Below are positions 16,442 to 21,766 of a stretch of 21,766 nucleotides of DNA, in pieces. Within the stretch, counting starts at the first letter, position 1. The number at the start of each line of letters is the position of its first letter. The stretch comes from Chara braunii (taxonomy: Eukaryota > Streptophyta > Charophyceae > Charales > Characeae), in contig BFEA01000414.1 of the NCBI GenBank assembly GCA_003427395.1, forward strand, positions 475,384-497,149, read 5' to 3'. The position numbers and the translations under genes were made by a program. Under the pieces are notes generated by a model. That model worked only from the letters and a program-made list of their open reading frames with translations, did no database searches and was not told the DNA's origin.

Positions 16442-17459
16442 GACAGGTGACCTTTGGGTAGTCCTGACATGTAAAGGGGCTATTGGGTAGAGTGCTGTTT
16501 AAAATAGTCGTTTCAGATTGCTATCTCTCGTCGCTGTTCCTTGTTGTTGTTCTCCGGCTGCCGTTCGTCTGTTGTTTTGAAAACCGACGGGTTGCTATTC
16601 TGAAGAAGAAAAAACTAGCTACTTGCTGATCTGGAATCCAGCTGCCTGCTGTTCTGGAAACCAGTTGCTTGATGCTCTGGAAACTGATTCTGAATGGTTG
16701 TTCTCCGAAAGCTATTTCCCGTATGTTATTTCTCGAATGTTGTTTCTAAATGCTGAGCTTGAAAGTTGAGTAAGGATTTTTATTAAATGTTGATCGATTT
16801 GTTAATTGATTACCGATTATCCTGTGAAGACTGTTTACTTGCTGATGAAACCTGTTGTGGTTCGGGTTGACCGCTGCTTGCTGGAATAGTCGACAATTGT
16901 GACTATGTGAACAGACTATTAGTTGTCATCCTGTGCGCTGTCCGAAATAGTCGTTCGAAGTTTACCTGAAAGATGTCTGAAAGTTAACTGTATGTGGCTC
17001 GGTCATCAATAATGGTGCCGTGCACTTCACACCGGGATCACCGTCAAGTGCTGATCAACATCAACAGTACTATGCACCAGTGCCAAACTTTGTTGTGTGA
17101 GTTATCAGGCTTGTCTGAATATTGATCAAATAATTGACTGACTGACAATTAAGTAGTGACTGAGTAGTGACCGAGTAGTAACCAAATAGTAACTGAGTAG
17201 TGACCGAGTAGTGACTGAACACTGTTATGTACACTGTTCCGAGCTCTGAATTCAGCACCGACCACCGCTCTGAGCACTATACTGAGTTCTGAGTATTGAT
17301 TGCTGGCCTGAGTACAGTTTGAGTATTCGTCTGAGAACTGCCAAAATACGTCTCTGAATCGTGATTCACCATATCAACGTGCTGCAAAGGGGAGGGTGTA
17401 ATTTGATGCCAATTGAAGTTGATTGAGTTCCGTGTGTGGTGATTAGAATATTACAGGGT
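16442..17459. repeat. Non-coding LTR segment with degenerate and 11-bp repeats
   Basis: At 16500-16760 a loose 20-30-bp motif recurs (TGCTGTTCTGGAAACCAGTTGCT, cited in part: CTGGAAACCAGTTGC). At 17152-17217 there are six tandem 11-mers of the form AGTAGTGACTG/AGTAGTGACCG with variants AGTAGTAACCA and AATAGTAACTG. No gene is supported; the minus-strand ORF over the 11-mers encodes only the repeat. Confidence 0.7.
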
Positions 17460-17790
17460 TCATACGAGCCTTGCCCTGGCCTGTTCTACCGTCTCTAGAG
17501 AGGAACTAGTACTGTGAATCCTGTCGTTGCCTCCGTAGAAGTAGATCACATATTCAATATACTTCTCGTCCTTCACCCTCCGAACTGCGTACTCACGTTG
17601 GATTATCCTATGTAACCTCATGTCCTGATATACTCTTTCCTCCCATCCTTCTCCTTTTTCTCTGTTCAGTTCACTTTTCACCACCAGAACTTCGCTCTCT
17701 TCATGACTTCTGCAGAGACTGTGCCGTGAGATTACCAGGCGGGTCTCATCAGCCAGAGTAAAAGAAAGATGGAAATGTAGAAACTCTCCT
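17460..17790 (-). pseudogene. Alpha-family protein D (5' end lost)
   Basis: The frame is open from a TGA near 17790 to 17460 with no ATG before the conserved part. It begins FHLSFTLADETRLVISR, which resembles the FADDTIHDLRPYL strand pair of the beta family. The alpha layout follows: VLVVKSELNREKGEGWEER, IIQREYAVRRVKDEKYIEYV, IYFYGGNDRI, LETVEQARARLV and a stop. A (TA)n microsatellite begins about 13 bp upstream of the open frame, so the gene's start has probably been replaced by it. It aligns best with alpha C. Unknown function. The mixed N-terminus hints that alpha and beta proteins share a repeated fold. Confidence 0.5.
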
Positions 17791-17802
17791 CACTAGTACT
17801 CC

Positions 17803-17852
17803 TATATATATATATATATATATACGTATATATATATATATATATATATATA
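17803..17852. repeat. (TA)n microsatellite with central CG
   Basis: About 11 TA units, one CG, then about 13 TA units. The run is followed by CG and then GTGTCACGTG, containing a CACGTG box at 17858-17863. Confidence 0.95.
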
Positions 17853-17863
17853 CGTGTCACGTG

Positions 17864-18920
17864 GTCTTATTGGGTTACAAAAACATGGTTGAATACTGTA
17901 GATAGCTTCCTAAATTCAGAGATCTTTCTCAGCGAGTTTAAGTAGCATCAATCGCCAAAATTCAGTGTCCCCTCCTCTAGAATAATAGCCTCGATGTCAG
18001 AGTTTCCCCTTTTGTCATGAGTGGGATAAGGCTAACGGGTGCTGCTCACAATGGAAACTTCATGGTGGTGCTCATTCCGGCACTACTCATTGCACACTGA
18101 ATTCAGGCTTCGTAATGACCTGCACAGAGCATTTTAGCGGTCCCCCTCTTAATTTTCCTTTCAGCTTCTGGTCTGAGAGACTAATCCGGAGTAAGTGCAG
18201 TCGTCAGGCTTAAATTGTTGACCCACGGGGGTTGAAAGTTGTATACTCACACATGGGAACACTCATGCTATTCTGAGCTCTCACGCCCGATTGTTCGATC
18301 AAACTATAAGTAAAACTGAATATCGACTCTTGCTAAAATTATTCTTTATTCATCACAAGAGGGTCACTGACAACCAGGGAAGAGCTAACATTGGTCTCTG
18401 TCAAACCCAACTACACTTTAGGTTACTTGCTTGCTTACTGAGAGCCATGTAGGTTTAAAGTGAGCTGCCCCACTCAATTTCCTCTTCCCACTCAGTGTGA
18501 ACTCTCAAAAAGGCTCAACTAATCCCCATCAAATAGGTACTTGACAAGAAGGTAAACAACCTTCTTCAGGATTGACTGTCGCCTGCTCATCGATGATGGG
18601 ATATGAGTCTTGCTAAACCCGGATGCACTTGATAACCATCAAAAGAAAGAAAGAAAAAGAAGGAGCTCAACCACACTGATCCAACTGCCGAAAAGCAGTT
18701 TCTTCGACTGGGGAATCTCAAAACAAAGCCACAATTTCCAGTTCACTCGCTCTTACAATATTGCAGGGAAGAAATAACGCACGATCAAAGTGTAGGACAG
18801 AAAGGTGCGAGTTCAACACTCACTGGTGAAAAGGGTCATCCATATGAGACCAGAATCTTGACCAGCGAGATTCTTGATAGTGCCTCGTACCATTGACACA
18901 ACATCATTAAGGAAACCCCA
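17864..18920. other. LTR segment without recognisable gene
   Basis: About 1.05 kb with no ORF of note on either strand, no RNA gene and no strong repeat. Confidence 0.5.
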
Positions 18921-18984
18921 TTGCTTTCAAAGATGATCTTTCCCTTTTTCTCAATCAAAGGTCCGGGCATAAAACACAACCAAA

Positions 18985-19600
18985 AGAGATCCTTACTACA
19001 ACCCCCTTTTGACATACAAGCTTACTCAGTAAACCATGAAGCGGGCTCGCATAATCGACCATATGTTTGCCTTCAGTCATTAAAACTCGCGAGGCATTCA
19101 GTCTACTCGCACAGGCATTTGCAGGCCTTCACAGTCACACACGCGGTTCAACTCAGGGCACAATCAGTCACTTTCCATTATAGGCACCATTCGGTCAGTT
19201 GGGCACATGCAGACCAGTGCGCCCACAGCTTCATGCTGTCCCTCGAAGCGATCGCGCAGTGCGACCACGCGGTACAATCACACAAGCAGTTGCATGGCGC
19301 AGTCCTGCAGTGTGCTCACACGGTGCGAGAGCATGAAGCAGTTCCCAAAGTGCATTCATGCGGCGAGGAGAAACGATGCAATCACACAGTTCATTTACGC
19401 GATGCGGAGACACAAAGCAATCACATAGAAACAGACACTCAAAATAACCATATGAAATAGACGTTCAATGTGGTCACGTGGCACTGTTGCATGTAGAAAT
19501 AGCGTGATACAGACACGCGATGCAACTACATGGCACAGTTGCACGGTGTAGTCGCACGATGCATTCATATGGCACAACTTCACATGAATACAGAGGTGAT
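18985..19600. repeat. Degenerate repeat block (GCAGTTGCATGGCACAGT-like)
   Basis: Imperfect units of about 20 bp recur, for example GCAGTTGCATGGCGCAGT, GATGCAACTACATGGCACAG and GATGCATTCATATGGCACAA, mixed with ACGCGGTxCAATCACACA phrases. A plus-strand ORF of 179 codons (18921-19460) runs through it and encodes a His-rich, repeat-derived peptide. I regard that ORF as a by-product of the repeats. Confidence 0.6.
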
Positions 19601-20030
19601 TCGTTTCTATGACCTTGCCAAGTGACCAGCTGAACCTCTCACACAGAAGAATACAGCCAATAGATAGTGTCAATACCAAAATTACCCAACCACCTCAGTC
19701 TTGCTAATTCCCTTAGAATACCAGTCCGTACGTTGGACTCTTTTCATGACGGACACATTTCCAATTATGTCTATGAGTCGGGGCTTCTCCCCCTTTGTTT
19801 GACTACTCATGCAATCTGCTGCAAGATTGACCCTTGTCGTGATGGAACGTAACTGCCTAACAATGATCAATCACCCCGGTTAACTAACGTAAAAGAAGGA
19901 GACAAGAGCCGAAAATTAATACATCAAAGAAGTATTCTCGTGATAGTTACTATCTTATCTGAGAATTTCGTCTAGAGCAACTACGGTGAAAAGCATCAAC
20001 AGCCTCAGGCAGTCACAAGTTGAAGATCGC
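19601..20030. other. LTR segment without recognisable gene
   Basis: No supported ORF, RNA gene or clear repeat. Confidence 0.45.
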
Positions 20031-20350
20031 TCAGAGGCGGCTTGACAGGTGGTAAGTAGAGTCGCCTTCAAGAAAACGAGACTCTGTCATCGTACAGAAA
20101 TGCGGAGGCGCTGTTGACATCACCAGCGCTGCTTCCCACTCACACGTTCCGCTCACATGCATCGAGGAAGAAGAGTAGGTGTCTGGTGTTGAGCGCCCTC
20201 CCTTAACCCGTGAGCGACACAATCGAGCGGCTGGGCAACTGTCTTGGCACTCATCAGAGCTTCTTCGAAAGTTTTCCACGATAATTGCCTCTGAAAGACG
20301 TTTCCCTGAGGGTTATCTTGACAACTCACGGAAATGGTAATACACCCCAA
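20031..20350 (-). pseudogene. Probable alpha-family relic (frameshifted)
   Basis: The 20350-20153 frame starts MGCITISVSCQDN, a strand like SDTVRVSCSLHQ of alpha C, then WKTFEEALMSAK (helix). In the next frame (20279-20031) the expected second half appears: a helix-like CEWEAAL and then SRFLEGDSTYHLSSRL, close to THFLEGDIYDIRPYV of beta 1. The two halves overlap, so a frameshift in 20153-20279 would join them. Position and strand fit the LTR gene block. The resemblance is short, so this is tentative. Confidence 0.35.
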
Positions 20351-20599
20351 GCCTCGTTGCCCAAGAGGTGAGCTACATTGACCTCTCCATCACCTCTCAC
20401 AACCTTACTGTCTGTCTCACGCCACTTACACTCATACGCCGCTCGTTACGGTCATTTCTCAGGCTCGTCACGTACTACAATCCAGTTGATGTCAACATCT
20501 CACACTCGTACGTTTAGCTCTTGTCCTTCCGTGTTGACCTGTTGCACGTCCCCCCTCTCTCTCTTTCCGCATGTCAATTCCTCCCCTCCTATATCTGCC

Positions 20600-21124
20600 T
20601 CACACCCGATTCTTGCCCTTACCCTGTTTTTCTCCCGTCCCGCGGCCTCTTGGCGTCAGTCGTTGAGAGCTGGCCTCGGGTCCCTTTTCCACTGGGTCTG
20701 CCGCTCTGTGGTGCTTCTGGATATCGCCTGGCCTGATCCAGGACCTGAGGTCTGTCTCCCGATCCTTCGCCTCGCTCATCTCACTCTCCCCACCAGAGTC
20801 CTGTTCCAGGTGGGCCTGTTCCCAGTCCGCCGTGTCCATCGAGGTATCGGTCTCGTGATACGAGACCGTTACCTGCATTTTCGCCGTCACCCCGTCTCTT
20901 CTGCAGCGCCTCTCCACACGGTTTTTCGTCTCCGTGATAGAGTTCTGCAGTCTTCCATCAGTCCGCATCTCCTCCTCTTTTCCTCCCTCCACATTGATCC
21001 TCAATCTCAGCTCGTCACTCCCATCATAATTGAGTATAGTCGTGATCCAGGGCCCCTCCCCGGACATAGGCTTCCATCGAATCTGGTGGTACCAATAGCA
21101 GGGTCTATACCCATGCAACGCCAT
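20600..21124 (-). CDS. Alpha-family protein E, first gene of the LTR
   Basis: ATG at 21124, 174 codons to a stop at 20600. N-terminus HGYRPCYWYHQIRWKPMSGE, then WITTILNYDG, strand LRLRINVEGG, helix LQNSITETKNRVERRCRRDG, strand KMQVTVSYHETD, then an acidic and polar tail of about 70 residues ending Lys/Gly-rich. The first 105 residues or so are shared with the left LTR copy; the tail exists only here because the left copy is cut. In the left LTR the same ATG is about 180 nt from the minus-strand TATA box, so this would be the first ORF of the element transcript. A plus-strand ORF over the same DNA (20378-21166) is taken as its antisense shadow. Function unknown. Confidence 0.6.
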   Translation of the reverse strand: MALHGYRPCYWYHQIRWKPMSGEGPWITTILNYDGSDELRLRINVEGGKEEEMRTDGRLQNSITETKNRVERRCRRDGVTAKMQVTVSYHETDTSMDTADWEQAHLEQDSGGESEMSEAKDRETDLRSWIRPGDIQKHHRAADPVEKGPEASSQRLTPRGRGTGEKQGKGKNRV

Positions 21125-21182
21125 AGCCACTCAGAGATAGTCGCGCCCACTATAGCCAACGCTTAGAACGTTACTTGCCCGT

Positions 21183-21766
21183 TGTGAGGAAACCCGGGGA
21201 GGGGCGCCCGCTTGTCGCTGAAGCCAAGGGCAACGGCGCCTGTCACTCGCCTCGCCCACATCCGAGGTCCTCAGCGACCAGCAGGGTGTCTGATGTTAGA
21301 GTTGCCTGTCAGCCCAGCTTACCGACAACTTTCGTTTAGTCACCAACAGTTTGTAAATCTGGACGATATATGCTGTCCGATATTAATTTCTCTGTTTCTC
21401 GGACGGTCACGGCTTTCAGATTCAGCAAGTATATCGGTGATAGCAGAGGAAGAATAGATCACATTCCAAGGGGGAAATAGTCATAGCACAGTCAGTTTTC
21501 AATCCAAGGCTCTCGACACCCTCCCCTGCCCTTGCGTTCTCTCTCTCTCTCCTTCAACTGTTCCGCAGCGCCACGATGGCAGCTCAATCTTACCCACTTC
21601 GCAAATGACCCTATGAGCAAATGAGGAAATCCGACCGTTCACAAGCTGTTTGTCGGTTGGTGATTTAAGTGTTCGCTTTGAGAGGCCCTGGTTTCGCCAA
21701 TAATCATGCCTGCTATTCAGCGGTCTCGACTGTTCAGAGGTATTGTGATACAATTAACCACTTTTT
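21183..21766. other. Right flank, origin unclear
   Basis: After the LTR match ends at 21182 the sequence has no counterpart in the window. It is neither the left U3 nor, as far as I can read it, the missing N-terminal part of the Helitron helicase. A short CT run lies at about 21539-21551. The minus-strand ORF 21499-21753 has no recognisable product. Confidence 0.4.

Larger units (their letters stand above)
14818..21182 (-). mobile_element. Right (5') LTR, gene-bearing, truncated at its outer end
   Basis: Starts TGTCGCAC at 14818, next to the primer site. Bases 14818-15825 and 20803-21182 match the left LTR at 3199-4217 and 4221-4600. The intervening 15826-20802 (about 4.98 kb) is absent on the left. 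Both flanking ORFs (beta 15342 to 16084; alpha 20600-21124) run uninterrupted across the points where the left copy is joined, so the long form is the older one. At 21182 the match stops without a CA end and without the left LTR's U3 (4601-5080), so the outer 480 bp or so is missing or replaced. The intact LTR would have been about 6.8 kb. Bases 14818-15341 hold no gene. Confidence 0.7.

Noticed and set aside
18921-19460. His-rich 179-codon plus-strand ORF
   Set aside because: Composition follows the underlying degenerate DNA repeats; no independent evidence for a protein.
20378-21166. 262-codon plus-strand ORF
   Set aside because: It is antisense to the alpha E gene, whose minus-strand reading aligns to other alpha members. 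The plus-strand protein is low-complexity Ser/Leu/Pro and has no relatives in the window other than by shared DNA.

Overview
The window is eukaryotic repeat-rich DNA, not a bacterial operon region. Reasons: (CT)n, (TCTA)n, (AAT)n and (TA)n microsatellites, a Helitron-type Pif1 helicase relic, a Ty3/gypsy-type LTR retrotransposon, no ribosome binding sites, and broken ORFs throughout. The tRNA-Asp-like primer site (one base from the plant tRNA-Asp 3' end as I remember it) and the style of the pol protein would fit a streptophyte alga or plant, or a fungus. I cannot fix the species. Runs of N near 951-1002, at 11608 and at 12800-13100 show a low-quality assembly.

Layout. 1-340: simple repeats. 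340-1865 (minus): a broken ORF of unknown function, with an intact 261-codon first part. 2074-3198 (minus): the C-terminal part of a Helitron Pif1-like helicase, cut at 3198/3199. From 3199 a minus-strand LTR retrotransposon fills nearly all of the rest: left (3') LTR 3199-5080, polypurine tract 5081-5092, a 3.7-kb non-coding, repeat-rich 3' region with one opposite-strand ORF (6300-6767), pol 8831 to about 11820 (integrase, RNase H, reverse transcriptase), gag 11839 to about 12409, then five accessory ORFs (12362-14560), a leader, the primer binding site 14796-14813, and the right (5') LTR 14818 to at least 21182.

The unusual part is the accessory genes. Two recurring protein families, called alpha and beta here, which I cannot match to any known family, occur in tandem (beta-beta-beta-alpha-alpha) between the primer site and gag, packed with overlaps or 0-2 nt gaps. 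More members lie inside the right LTR (alpha about 21124-20600, an alpha relic about 20350-20031, alpha about 17790-17460, alpha 16399-16145, beta about 16084-15342). The left LTR has lost about 4.98 kb of this gene block through a deletion that fuses the cut ends of one alpha and one beta gene. The ancestral LTR was therefore probably about 6.8 kb and gene-bearing. A TATA box on the minus strand at 4733-4722 would start a transcript reading the LTR alpha gene first, then the other accessory genes, then gag-pol.

Nearly all ORFs are damaged. Stop codons of all three kinds fall at conserved Trp, Gln, Arg and Tyr positions, mostly explainable by C-to-T or G-to-A change. There are also frameshifts and a missing protease/RT N-terminus. 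The element looks dead, but the accessory array and its arrangement remain readable.
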